Position numbers and translations under genes: made by a program. The notes beneath the pieces are model-generated. The model was not told where the DNA came from and made no database searches. It saw only the letters and a program-made list of their open reading frames with translations. Source: Lachnospiraceae bacterium (lineage in GTDB: Bacteria > Bacillota > Clostridia > Lachnospirales > Lachnospiraceae). Taken from it: 64,000 nucleotides of DNA. Of the stretch, positions 32,982 to 41,766 are shown piece after piece (position 1 is the stretch's first letter; each line of letters starts with the position of its first letter). The stretch covers positions 1 to 64,000 of the forward strand of contig CAAGLJ010000101.1 in NCBI GenBank assembly GCA_900770785.1. The letters run 5' to 3'.

Positions 32982-34442
32982 ATGTCCAAATCTGAATCCT
33001 TTTCCCTTAGTACATCTCTGCAAAAAAATAAGGAGTTTTTTTCCCGGCAGCTTCCCCTGAATGCCAGCTTTGACTTCATCACCAGGGATCTGATGCTGGG
33101 AAACACTCCCTGTTTTTTTCTGGCTCTGAACGGCCTCAGCGATTTGGATGTGGTTCTCAAAATTTTTTCCGAAATTAAGCTCTCTGACTTCCATGAAGCA
33201 GGAAAGGTACCGAATAAGTCTTTGCCGGAACAGATAAAAAGCCAGTTTCTTTATACCCAGATTGAGTTTTCCTTTTCCGGTGAAAGACTCATCAATGCTC
33301 TGCTCAGCGGTCTTTGTGTACTGCTGATCGAGGGCTATGGTCAGGGATTGATTATCGATACAAGGGACTATCCTGACCGAAGTGTGGAAGAGCCGGATGC
33401 AGAAAAAGTAATCCGGGGAGCAAAGGATGGTTTCGTGGAAAGCCTGGTCACCAACTGCTGCCTTATCCGCCGCAGGCTCCGCAGCCCCAATCTCACCTTT
33501 TCCCTGCAAAATATTGGTACGCTGAGCCAAACCGATGTAGTTCTTGCCTACCTGGGAGGCTCCTGCGATTCCAAGCTTCTGAAAGAAGCAGAGGAAAAGC
33601 TTTCCTCTCTGTCGGCCTCAGCTCTCACTATGGGTGTCCAGAGCTTGAAGGAGCTTCTGGTAAAAAAATCCTTTTTTCATCCTATGCCGGACTTCTTCCT
33701 TACTTCCAGACCGGATGTGGCCTGCAGCTATCTGACCGAAGGTTATATTCTGGCACTGGTGGATAATTCTCCCTTTGCCCTGGTGCTGCCCTGTACCCTT
33801 TTCCAGTTTACTCAGAGTCCCGAAGACTATTACAAGAGTCCACTGGTTGGTACCTGGTTAAGGCTGGTTCGGTTTATCTGCCTGTTAATCAGCCTTTTGC
33901 TGATGCCCCTGTTTTTACTTCTTTCCCAGAATCCCGACTGGCTTCCTCTCCCCCTTCAGGGATTGATTCCAGGGGACAGCTCTCCTCTGGCACTGTTTAT
34001 TTACGTGCTTTTTGTCGAACTGGGTCTGGATTTGTTTAAATATGCCTCTTCTCATACTGCCTCCGGCTATTCCGGTGCCCTTGCTATCGTAGGCGGTTTA
34101 CTGATTGGAGATACCGCCATTGGACTGGAATGGACCAATGAAGAGGTGATTTTCTATGGGGCTGCCACCCTCCTTGCCACTTTAGGCCTGGTCAGCGTGG
34201 AACTGGGCGATGCCATCCGTCTTTACCGGCTCTTTTTAATCCTGCTGACGGGTTTCTTTCCTACCTGGGGATTTTTTGTGGGTCTGGCACTGGTACTGTT
34301 TTCCATCCTCACCACCCCTACCTTCGGGAAAAAAAGCTATTTCTGGCCTCTTTTTCCCTTCCACTGGAAGGCCTTAAGAACCCTGTTGTTTCGCTATCCT
34401 ACCTTTATGGCCCAGCCAGAGAATCGAAAACACCCTGAATAG
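32982..34442 (+). CDS. GerA-type spore germination protein (A subunit)
   Basis: A 486-aa protein of the GerA/SpoVAF family. Residues about 1-285 form the soluble domain (FDFITRDLMLGNTPCFFLALNGL, LLIEGYGQGLIIDTRDYPDRSVEEPDAEKVIRGAKDGFVESLVTN and the RRRLRSPNL motif). Residues about 290-470 contain four to five membrane helices (YYKSPLVGTWLRLVRFICLLISLLL onward). In germinant receptors it works in the spore inner membrane with B and C subunits, which are absent here. The gene overlaps the convergent Csp-like gene by 38 bases. AGGAGG precedes the ATG. Confidence 0.93.
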   Translation: MSKSESFSLSTSLQKNKEFFSRQLPLNASFDFITRDLMLGNTPCFFLALNGLSDLDVVLKIFSEIKLSDFHEAGKVPNKSLPEQIKSQFLYTQIEFSFSGERLINALLSGLCVLLIEGYGQGLIIDTRDYPDRSVEEPDAEKVIRGAKDGFVESLVTNCCLIRRRLRSPNLTFSLQNIGTLSQTDVVLAYLGGSCDSKLLKEAEEKLSSLSASALTMGVQSLKELLVKKSFFHPMPDFFLTSRPDVACSYLTEGYILALVDNSPFALVLPCTLFQFTQSPEDYYKSPLVGTWLRLVRFICLLISLLLMPLFLLLSQNPDWLPLPLQGLIPGDSSPLALFIYVLFVELGLDLFKYASSHTASGYSGALAIVGGLLIGDTAIGLEWTNEEVIFYGAATLLATLGLVSVELGDAIRLYRLFLILLTGFFPTWGFFVGLALVLFSILTTPTFGKKSYFWPLFPFHWKALRTLLFRYPTFMAQPENRKHPE

Positions 34443-36177
34443 AGAGCTTACCAAAACCCCACTGCTGATTAGGGTAATTCAATCCCGGATCCCTTACTGC
34501 CCCCCGGATAAGGTAATTTTTCACCTCACTGCTTCGCAGATAATTAGCGTGCTTATCCGTAACAGCCCACTGCATAAACTGGGCAACTCCCCCTGCGGTA
34601 ATGGCTGCTGCCATGGAAGAGCCGGTTATTCTGCCCAGCCTTACCTCACCGGGAAGTCCCCTCACCACCGCTGAAATATCCACCGCCGGTGCCGCCAAAT
34701 CCGGTTTTATGATACTCCCTCTGGAAAATCCTCTTCCACTTCTCACATAAATGCTGTTGCTTCTGTCGGAATAAGAGGAAACCGTAATGCAATCCTGTGC
34801 ATAGGAAGGAATAGTCAAGGTAATATTGGGATTGGGTTGTAAGAAATAGGTTTCTCCACTCAAAAACTGAGAAATGGGAAGCCATATATGGAACTCTGCT
34901 CCTGGAAGGCCGCTGTCGTTTTGCAGAATAATGGTCCAGATTCCGGGAGTGGGATTTTCAAAGCGTATGGTAATCAACTCATCTCCCGTGGCCCCCTCTA
35001 CCAGAGCATAGCTTACCGTAATATTCGTCTGCTCATAAACAAACTGATATTCCACTCCTCTGCCTACCCTTATCCCTGTATTCGGTATGGTTTCTCCCCC
35101 AGGAGAGCGTATACCCAGAGAAAACTGATTAGGAGCCTTTCCCCATACCTCAGCGAGAAAGCCCTTTTCTCCTTCTCCTACGCGAATTTCAATTTCCTCG
35201 CGGCTTTCCTTTACGTTATTTCCATCTACCGGGTCCAGTGTACCTTCATAATGATTAGCGCTGTTTCCTTCATTTCCTCCTGCCACCACTACTACTCGGC
35301 TTCTTTTAGCCGCAATGCGGTTCAGATAATTGCTTAAAGGGGAGTTTCCACTGTGACTGCCAAAGCTGCTGCCTACCCCTATGCAGAAGATGACCGGGCG
35401 GTAAAAGGACTGGGCAAAACGATCTGCATACTCCATCGCCATAATAATATCAGTGGACTGGTAGGCCGGTACATTTTCGGGTAAAAGATAAAATTCCCGA
35501 AGATAAGGCTTACATTCTTTCAGCTTAACTATCACCAACTCCGCATCCGGTGCCGCTCCAATAAAAGTACCCTCTCCCGTAACGAAGCTGCCGGCTGCCA
35601 CGCTGGCCATTGCGGTACCATGGCCATTGGTATCCTGGGAGGGTACTATTTCCAAAGGTCTTTCACTTTTCAGAGCTTCATTGATTTTCTCCTGACTATA
35701 CTCCGTCCCATAGTAAAATCCTTCCGGCGGTTCTCCCTCCTGAATAGTCTGATCCCATATAGCCAGAATCCGACTACTTCCATCAGGCTTTAAAAATACG
35801 GGATTTTGATAATCTATACCCACATCCAGCAGGGCAATTACCGTTCCTTTTCCCGTAAGGTTCAAAGGAGGCCTCTGAACCTGAGTAATCCCTGAGTTAA
35901 TCAAAGGTGTAGGGTCAAAGGCTCCCCCTGAAAAAGTAACAGGCTCCTGCTGCAGTCCAAATACATTGGGAATATGTTGATAGGCGTAATTTAAAAAGCT
36001 GATTGGATTAATCCTGTCCCGTCGGACGAATACCAGCCCCAGCTGGCTGTCCACCTGGCGATAGCAATAATCTTCATGGTTTGCATCAGCCCCGATTATT
36101 TCCGGTGTAAGCTCAAAATCGGTTATCCAGTCGCTATAGTCATTAGATAGAATCATTTCCTGGCAGGATACACTCAT
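34405..36177 (-). CDS. Csp-like S8 family subtilisin peptidase
   Basis: A 590-aa subtilase with a short N-terminal prodomain-like region and a large insertion in the catalytic domain, as in Clostridial Csp germination proteases. The triad is complete: Asp118 in ALLDVGIDYQN, His186 in DTNGHGTAMASVAAG and Ser521 in TGSSMAAAITAGG. GGNEGNSANHYEG holds the oxyanion Asn. There is no signal peptide, as expected for a protein packaged into spores. Csp proteases activate the cortex lysin SleC in some Clostridia; that role is inferred. It is convergent with and overlaps gerA. Confidence 0.9.
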   Translation of the reverse strand: MSVSCQEMILSNDYSDWITDFELTPEIIGADANHEDYCYRQVDSQLGLVFVRRDRINPISFLNYAYQHIPNVFGLQQEPVTFSGGAFDPTPLINSGITQVQRPPLNLTGKGTVIALLDVGIDYQNPVFLKPDGSSRILAIWDQTIQEGEPPEGFYYGTEYSQEKINEALKSERPLEIVPSQDTNGHGTAMASVAAGSFVTGEGTFIGAAPDAELVIVKLKECKPYLREFYLLPENVPAYQSTDIIMAMEYADRFAQSFYRPVIFCIGVGSSFGSHSGNSPLSNYLNRIAAKRSRVVVVAGGNEGNSANHYEGTLDPVDGNNVKESREEIEIRVGEGEKGFLAEVWGKAPNQFSLGIRSPGGETIPNTGIRVGRGVEYQFVYEQTNITVSYALVEGATGDELITIRFENPTPGIWTIILQNDSGLPGAEFHIWLPISQFLSGETYFLQPNPNITLTIPSYAQDCITVSSYSDRSNSIYVRSGRGFSRGSIIKPDLAAPAVDISAVVRGLPGEVRLGRITGSSMAAAITAGGVAQFMQWAVTDKHANYLRSSEVKNYLIRGAVRDPGLNYPNQQWGFGKLSIQGVFDSLAGP

Positions 36178-36283
36178 ACCGTATCGTTTCCTAAACTTGA
36201 AGTGCTTTTATGTAGGATATGCAGCTTCCTGGCCATATTCTACCAAAGTACAGTACTTTTCCCTGAACACTGCTTAAAAGAAA

Positions 36284-36311
36284 TAAGGGCCCCTTCACAT
36301 AAGAGCCCTTA
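36284..36311 (-). terminator. Terminator of the EET/Rnf-like operon
   Basis: A TAAGGGC/GCCCTTA stem lies just after the stop of the 148-aa membrane protein gene, followed on the minus strand by a T-rich tract (ATTTCTTTT). Confidence 0.65.
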
Positions 36312-36315
36312 ACTT

Positions 36316-36762
36316 TTACAGCAATAGATTACTCAGTCCCTGGCAGGCCAAAAAAAGCACGAAGGCTGTAGGGATCGGTGCCAGTCTGGTATTTATGGTA
36401 CATTCTATTCTGTCGGTCATGGAAGTAAACAGCCAGCCAAGGAGAGCATATTCCACGCCTCCCACGAGGGCCAGCTTCAAAGCCCCAAGACCAATGGTCA
36501 CTCCTCCTGCCACCGGAAGCATTCCGAAAATAATTCCTCCCAATATGGCATTGACCAGAATATTACTCTTTTTTCTGCTGCCCAGATAATGATTAAGCAG
36601 CAGGGCAATAAGACAGATTCCTGCCACATTGGGCATGGAAGAAAGCTCCATTAAAATTGTCCCCGGTAAAAAGGTTTTGGTCACCAGCATCAGCAATATA
36701 GTTATTCCCACGACCAGAGCCAGAAAGCTGTTTTCATTCAATCCTTTTATTTTTTCATCCAT
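36316..36762 (-). CDS. Small polytopic membrane protein at the end of the Rnf-like operon
   Basis: A 148-aa protein with about four hydrophobic segments (FLALVVGITILLMLVTKTFL, VAGICLIALLLNHYLG, ILVNAILGGIIFGMLPVAGGVTIGLGALKLALVGGVEYALLGWLF and PTAFVLFLACQGLSNLLL). It occupies the place where rnfE, rnfA and rnfB normally follow rnfG, but the conserved RnfA/RnfE cysteine and glycine motifs are not visible. It contains two cysteines (ICLIALL and ECTINTR contexts). Family not recognised; a role with the Rnf-like proteins is inferred from position. The ATG at 36762 follows AGAGG. Confidence 0.75.
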   Translation of the reverse strand: MDEKIKGLNENSFLALVVGITILLMLVTKTFLPGTILMELSSMPNVAGICLIALLLNHYLGSRKKSNILVNAILGGIIFGMLPVAGGVTIGLGALKLALVGGVEYALLGWLFTSMTDRIECTINTRLAPIPTAFVLFLACQGLSNLLL

Positions 36763-36769
36763 TTTCCTC

Positions 36770-37309
36770 TCAACCTCCCCACTGTGTCGCACCGGAAGAA
36801 ATATCCGCTCCGGTAACGAAGGCTACGGCAGAATTTACTCCCCTGGTCACTGCTTTAGAGGATACAGTGGCACCGGTAATGGCGTCTATGGTACTGTCTA
36901 CCTGGGCCTCTCCCTTTGTCCCAAGAAATTGTCCCAAAAATTCTGTGTCTGTGCGTATATTTGCTCCTAGTCCATAGGTTTCCTCCAGATCACGAACCAT
37001 AAGTCCCACTACCTCTCCCTGGTTATTTACTCCTACTAAAAGCTCTACTTTATCTACATAGCCATCCGTAGAAGTGCGGATAACGAAGCCATTTTCTCCC
37101 TTGTATACGGCTTTAATTGCCTCATCCTCTCCCTCATACTCCTCTTGCGTAAAGGCAGTAGCACCGGGCAAAAGGTGAGGAAGTATAAGCCTTAACTGTT
37201 CATCCGCATTAGCATAAAGAGTTCCAGTAAGACCTGTCCTTGCCAGGTACAGTACAAAAGCGGTAAGAAGAATCACTGCAAGAGAAATCAAACCCCTTTT
37301 CTTTTCCAT
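36770..37309 (-). CDS. rnfG: RnfG-type flavoprotein
   Basis: A 179-aa membrane-anchored FMN-binding subunit of Rnf-type complexes. It has one N-terminal helix (residues 6-23), then an outer domain with NQGEVVGLMVRDLEETYGLGANI and the flavinylation motif DAITGATVSS (Thr148). In the family, ApbE covalently attaches FMN to this Thr through a phosphoester. The ApbE gene is in the same operon. The start overlaps the rnfD stop region by one base, so translation is coupled. Confidence 0.93.
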   Translation of the reverse strand: MEKKRGLISLAVILLTAFVLYLARTGLTGTLYANADEQLRLILPHLLPGATAFTQEEYEGEDEAIKAVYKGENGFVIRTSTDGYVDKVELLVGVNNQGEVVGLMVRDLEETYGLGANIRTDTEFLGQFLGTKGEAQVDSTIDAITGATVSSKAVTRGVNSAVAFVTGADISSGATQWGG

Positions 37310-38241
37310 CAGACACCTCCTTCTTTTGTTCCAAAACGGCGGGGTGCAGTATAGTAATCAATGGCCCATACAAAAGCATTCATCACCAGGATAGCATAGG
37401 TCACTCCTTCCGGAAACAGACCAAAATAACGGAAAAGCACCGTAAGAATACCGCAACCGATTCCATAGATAATCTGTCCCTTTGGAGTTACCGGTGAAGA
37501 AGAATAGTCTGTAGCCATAAAAATTGCCCCCAGTACTACACCCCCTCCTAAAAGGCTGTAGAGCATCCAGCTGACCGGATCCTCTCCTTTATAAAAGCAG
37601 TAGGATACTGCTGCCACCGTTCCCAGATAGGCAACTGGGATACGCAAAGAAATCACCCCTCTTACTACCAGATAAAGGCCTCCCAGAAGAAGGGCCAGCG
37701 TACATACCTCACCAATGCAGCCCCCAATATTTCCTAAAAACATATCCTGAAGGCTGATTTCGGGTATAGCCGGTATCTGCATATGGTGTAAAGGGGTTGC
37801 CTCAGTTACTCCATCCACAAAAAAACGGGTCAGATAAACAGGCCAGAGCAGCATCAGAAATGCTCTTGCTGCCAAAGCAGGATTAAAGATATTTTTTCCA
37901 ATACCGCCGCAGAAGCCCTTTACCACAATAATAGCAAAAGCACTTCCCACCGCTGCCAGCCAGTAGGGTACCGTGGAGGGCAGGGACAGGGCCAGTAAAA
38001 GTCCGGTAACTACACAGGACAAATCTGCCGGACTGCTGCGGTGGTAGATGAATACACCGCATAAAAATTCTGCCGCCAGGGCTGCCCCCACACTTACCAG
38101 GGTTACGCCCAGTGCCCGCAGACCGAAATAATATATCCCCATTGCCAGTGCCGGCAATGAGGCAATAATCACATCCAGCATAATGGTGCTGGTTTTTATT
38201 TTGCTCCGAATGTGAGGAGCCAAAGTAACTGCATATTTCAT
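37309..38241 (-). CDS. rnfD: RnfD-type membrane flavoprotein
   Basis: A 310-aa polytopic subunit with about nine membrane helices. Family signatures are CGGIGKNIFNPALAARAFL near residue 111 and the flavin-attachment region GVTEATPLHH with Thr149; RnfD/NqrB proteins carry covalent FMN here. The C-terminal FMATDYSSSPVTPKGQIIYGIGCGILTVLFR block is also typical. It abuts rnfC by one base and overlaps rnfG. It probably carries electrons between RnfC and the extracytoplasmic flavins. Confidence 0.94.
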   Translation of the reverse strand: MKYAVTLAPHIRSKIKTSTIMLDVIIASLPALAMGIYYFGLRALGVTLVSVGAALAAEFLCGVFIYHRSSPADLSCVVTGLLLALSLPSTVPYWLAAVGSAFAIIVVKGFCGGIGKNIFNPALAARAFLMLLWPVYLTRFFVDGVTEATPLHHMQIPAIPEISLQDMFLGNIGGCIGEVCTLALLLGGLYLVVRGVISLRIPVAYLGTVAAVSYCFYKGEDPVSWMLYSLLGGGVVLGAIFMATDYSSSPVTPKGQIIYGIGCGILTVLFRYFGLFPEGVTYAILVMNAFVWAIDYYTAPRRFGTKEGGV

Positions 38242-39546
38242 TTACCCTTCCTCCCTCAATATTCGTTTTGTTTTCTTAAAGGTTGCTGTCAGGGGCAATT
38301 TGCCCGGACATGTATAAGAGCAGCATCCACATTCAATACAGTCTGCAAGATAATAATGCTCAAGTCCCTTACGATTCGTCCGTTTTGCCTGTTCAAACAG
38401 ATGCAGGGGCTGCAACTTCATGGGACAGACGGTAAGGCACTTCCCGCAGCGGATGCAGGCATAGTTTTCTTCCTCTGTTCTTTCTCCTTCCACCAGACCA
38501 AGAATTGCGTTGGTTCCCTTAATGGTGGATACTGATAAATCGTCCTGGGCATAGCCCATCATGGGGCCGCCGGTAATGACCCTTATGGTATTCTCGCTAA
38601 TACCGCCGGCTGCCTCAAGCATATCCTGATAAGAGGTTCCGATTCTGGCATAAAAACTTCCCGGATTTTTTACTCCTTCTCCGGTAACGGTAAGAATTCT
38701 TTCGGTAACAGCCTGTCCCTGTACCACTGCTTTGAAGGTGGCTGCAAAGGTAGCTACATTAAACACTGCACATCCTACGGATGCGGGCAGCTGTCCCGGG
38801 GGAATCTCTTTTCCGGTGACAGCCTGTATCAGCTGTTTTTCTGCTCCCTGTGGAAAACGGGTGGGCAGAACCTTCAGGGTAATTTCCGTTTCCCTTTCCA
38901 AAACTTTGTACAACCCCTCTATGGCCTCTTTCTTATTCTCTTCCACGGCTAAAATCACCCTTTTGGGCTTCAGCACCTGACCAATGATTTTCATCCCCTC
39001 CAGAACCTGTTCGGGCCAGGTTTTTAACAGCATATCGTCAGCCGTAATATAGGGTTCACACTCGCATCCGTTAGCAATCAAGGTATCCACTTTATTCATG
39101 GCAGAGAGCGTCTTTACGTCAGTAGCAAAGGTGGCACCTCCCATACCTGCAATTCCCGCTTCCCGGATAATCGAAATAATTTCATCATTGGACAGTCCTC
39201 TGTAATCCTCATGGGCTGCCATGCTGGTATCCGGTGTGTCCTGAAAATCATTTTCAATTACCACCGCCATTATGTCCTGACCGGAGGGGTGGCGTCTTGG
39301 CTCAAGGGCAATTACCTTACCGGAAACGGAAGCGTGTACAGGTACACAAAGGCCCTCCCCATCTCCCACTTTCTGCCCTTTTTTTACTGTATCTCCTACC
39401 TTAACCAAAGGTGTGCAGGGTACGCCAATGTGCTGAGACATGGAAATACTCACCTGCCTTGGGTGCATAATCGTCACCAGAGACGAACCGGCAGATAATT
39501 CTTTTTTATCTGCCGGATGAATGCCTCCAAAAAATAAATGTTTCAT
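38242..39546 (-). CDS. rnfC: RnfC-type NADH dehydrogenase subunit
   Basis: A 434-aa peripheral cytoplasmic subunit. It contains an N-terminal barrel-sandwich/SLBB-type part (GVPCTPLVKVGDTVKKGQKVGD), the FMN/NADH-binding region (EAGIAGMGGATFATDVK, ANGCECEPYITADD), an SLBB domain, and two [4Fe-4S] ferredoxin motifs, CIRCGKCLTVCP and CIECGCCSYTCPGKL, near residues 370-420. In Rnf it exchanges electrons with NADH. It follows apbE by 28 bases. Partners RnfA, RnfB and RnfE are not in this operon. Confidence 0.95.
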   Translation of the reverse strand: MKHLFFGGIHPADKKELSAGSSLVTIMHPRQVSISMSQHIGVPCTPLVKVGDTVKKGQKVGDGEGLCVPVHASVSGKVIALEPRRHPSGQDIMAVVIENDFQDTPDTSMAAHEDYRGLSNDEIISIIREAGIAGMGGATFATDVKTLSAMNKVDTLIANGCECEPYITADDMLLKTWPEQVLEGMKIIGQVLKPKRVILAVEENKKEAIEGLYKVLERETEITLKVLPTRFPQGAEKQLIQAVTGKEIPPGQLPASVGCAVFNVATFAATFKAVVQGQAVTERILTVTGEGVKNPGSFYARIGTSYQDMLEAAGGISENTIRVITGGPMMGYAQDDLSVSTIKGTNAILGLVEGERTEEENYACIRCGKCLTVCPMKLQPLHLFEQAKRTNRKGLEHYYLADCIECGCCSYTCPGKLPLTATFKKTKRILREEG

Positions 39547-39574
39547 CTATTCCTCCATTTATCTTTTTCTTTTC

Positions 39575-40597
39575 TCAAGTTCTAATCAACTCTTTAAAGC
39601 CTGGACTGTAAATCCTGTTTCCCTCCTTGTCCACCCACATGGCAGCGGCACCATGCTCCTTCACCAATGCCTCCCCCTCCTTCTGGGGAAGTAAAAACAA
39701 GGCTGTGGACAGAGCATCTGCCAGTCCTGAATCCTCACAGACCACCGTAACACTGGTCCAGTACTGGGCCGGATACAGGGTGTCCGGGTCAATAATATGG
39801 TGGTAGCTTTTCCCTTCCACCTGATAATACCGCTGATAGTCACCGCTGGAAACGATACTGCCTCTGGACAGATACAGTGTGTGAAGGTACTCCATTTCAT
39901 CAACAGGTGACTGAATCCCCACTACCCAGGGCGTTGCCTCCTGCTTGGGGCCGGTGGCATGGACATTCCCTCCCACACTGATCAGAATACCATCGGGGGC
40001 AAGCTCCCCCACCTTTTGGACGGACCAGCCCTTAGCGATGGCACCTACATCCAGGCTTTGCTTCGGGTCCGTCAAAAAAACGGTCTGGTTTTCTTCATCA
40101 ATAATCACCGTATCAAAGCTGCAATGAAGGGCTGCCTCTTTCAGCAGCTCCTCCTCTGGCAGCCTGGCATTCTGGGGATCATTGATTCCTTCGTTTCTGG
40201 TTTCATGCCAGAGGGACAGAACACTGCCCATGGCCACGTTTACTCTTCCCCCGGTTTTTTCATAGTAATCCCGGCAGTCCAGCAATAAATCAATAATTCT
40301 TCTGTCTACCCTGACCGGAGCTATACCGGCCTGATCATTAATGGTTTTTAAATTGTTGATTCCGTCATAGCTTTCATAAATATCAAAAAGCTGATGATAT
40401 TCCTGCAGCATATCCCGTATCCCGGCAGCGATCTCCTGAAACTCTTCTTCATTTTGAGCATATCCCACAATAGTGGTTACGGTGTCGAAAAGCTCCAGAA
40501 AGGTGGCCTGATACTGTGTCTTTCCCTGTGCAGAATCAATATTTGTACAGCCCGCCAGCAGAAGCAGCACCAGGGCCAATGCCAAAATACGTTTCAT
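39575..40597 (-). CDS. apbE: FAD:protein FMN transferase ApbE (lipoprotein)
   Basis: Flavinyltransferase (340 aa) that moves FMN from FAD onto Thr/Ser of FMN-bind proteins outside the membrane. It has a lipoprotein signal MKRILALALVLLLLAGC. The catalytic domain shows FDTVTTIVGY, SLDVGAIAKGWSVQKVGE, LISVGGNVHATGPK and YHHIIDPDTLYPA with its Mg-binding residues. The start is the ATG at 40597 after GGAGG. Likely targets in the same operon are RnfG, RnfD and the FMN-bind-like lipoprotein. Confidence 0.95.
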   Translation of the reverse strand: MKRILALALVLLLLAGCTNIDSAQGKTQYQATFLELFDTVTTIVGYAQNEEEFQEIAAGIRDMLQEYHQLFDIYESYDGINNLKTINDQAGIAPVRVDRRIIDLLLDCRDYYEKTGGRVNVAMGSVLSLWHETRNEGINDPQNARLPEEELLKEAALHCSFDTVIIDEENQTVFLTDPKQSLDVGAIAKGWSVQKVGELAPDGILISVGGNVHATGPKQEATPWVVGIQSPVDEMEYLHTLYLSRGSIVSSGDYQRYYQVEGKSYHHIIDPDTLYPAQYWTSVTVVCEDSGLADALSTALFLLPQKEGEALVKEHGAAAMWVDKEGNRIYSPGFKELIRT

Positions 40598-40646
40598 AAC
40601 ATCCTCCATCATGCCGCCACGCGGCATCTCATCTCCAGCCTGTTCC

Positions 40647-41738
40647 TTAATTAAGGTCTGCTGCCTTCTCAATCAAAGTATTAAAGCCTCCCAGGGAAAC
40701 GGTTACAGATGCTGCCAGATCTGCATCAGCAGCTTTTCCTTCTTCTGTTACTGCAATTCCCATTGCTTCATCCAGAGTCTTTCCGGTAACGTAGGAAGCG
40801 AAGGCTGCTGCCTGCTCATTCCATTCTTTACCGATTCCGGAAGCTGCCTTCATTCCATAGGCTTCTCCCAACTCATTTTTGGTCTGTACCTTTGCGGTCA
40901 AATCAGAGGTAACTGTTCCAGTGGTGTCAAAGTTTATATTAGCCTGTACACCATCAATAATCATACTGGAAATGGTCTTGTCCTTTAAGGTCAGGATGCC
41001 AATGGTTGCATAGGCCTGAACCAGTCCGTCCCCTTCAGCACCTGCATCCTTACTGTTGTTTCCATGAGTTGTCTGGGTAATTACCAGACTGTCTCCTTTG
41101 CTCGCTCCAAGATAAGTCGCATTATTTACGGCTTCTTCAATCTGGCTTACAAAGCCTCCAATGTAAATCGTTGCAGAAGCTGCCAGATCCGCGTCCTTAG
41201 CCTTGCCTGCTTCATCCACTGCACCGTTTTTCAGTTCATCCACAGTCTTGCCGATTGCGTACTGAGCTACTGCTTCTGCCTGCTCATTCCATTCTTTTCC
41301 GATGGGAGATGCCCCTTTCATTCCATAGTCTTCTCCCAATTCATTTTTACTGGGGTATTCTTTGGCTACTTCACCCAGCTTTCCTTCTGTGTTAAAGTTG
41401 ACCGTAGTCTGAATACCATCGATTGTACAGTCATCAATAATACCGTCTTCACCTACGGTTACTGCCACAATAGAAATATTCGATTTAGCGTAGCCATCTC
41501 CCTGGGCACCAGCATTTTCGCCCTCCAGAGTGGTTTGAATGGAAACACCGGTCTTTACTGCATCACCGTCTACGACCTGAGCGGTTTCCGTCTTATTTTC
41601 TGCTTCCTTTTCTGCTTCCACCTGCTGCTGTGTATCGTTTACAGAACCATCATACTGTACCACAGGCGTATTTCCACAAGCAGTAAGCAGCCCTGCTGCA
41701 AGTCCTAAAGCCAATAATCTTTTAATCTGTTTTTTCAT
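40647..41738 (-). CDS. Lipoprotein with two tandem FMN-bind-like repeats (PplA-like)
   Basis: A 363-aa lipoprotein with lipobox LLTAC (Cys21) and an acidic linker. It has two homologous domains, about residues 80-205 and 233-358, each with DGIQ/VQ-NF, KNELGE-YGMK, a GKEWNEQA block and DADLAAS. The flavin site would be in KGASPIG (142-147) and KAASGIG (297-303), which only loosely match (S/T)GA(S/T). Listeria PplA is likewise a two-domain flavinylated lipoprotein of the extracellular electron transfer system. AGGAGG precedes the ATG. It is followed by apbE. Confidence 0.85.
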   Translation of the reverse strand: MKKQIKRLLALGLAAGLLTACGNTPVVQYDGSVNDTQQQVEAEKEAENKTETAQVVDGDAVKTGVSIQTTLEGENAGAQGDGYAKSNISIVAVTVGEDGIIDDCTIDGIQTTVNFNTEGKLGEVAKEYPSKNELGEDYGMKGASPIGKEWNEQAEAVAQYAIGKTVDELKNGAVDEAGKAKDADLAASATIYIGGFVSQIEEAVNNATYLGASKGDSLVITQTTHGNNSKDAGAEGDGLVQAYATIGILTLKDKTISSMIIDGVQANINFDTTGTVTSDLTAKVQTKNELGEAYGMKAASGIGKEWNEQAAAFASYVTGKTLDEAMGIAVTEEGKAADADLAASVTVSLGGFNTLIEKAADLN

Positions 41739-41766
41739 ACTTTCCTCCTGAAAACTATATTCTTGC

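Noticed and set aside
36316..39546. Complete Rnf complex
   Set aside because: Only RnfC, RnfD and RnfG can be recognised; the remaining subunits are not in the window.
41064..41708. Plus-strand frame of 214 codons with Cys-rich product
   Set aside because: It is the reverse of the FMN-bind-like lipoprotein gene; Cys/Phe-rich composition is typical of an antisense shadow.
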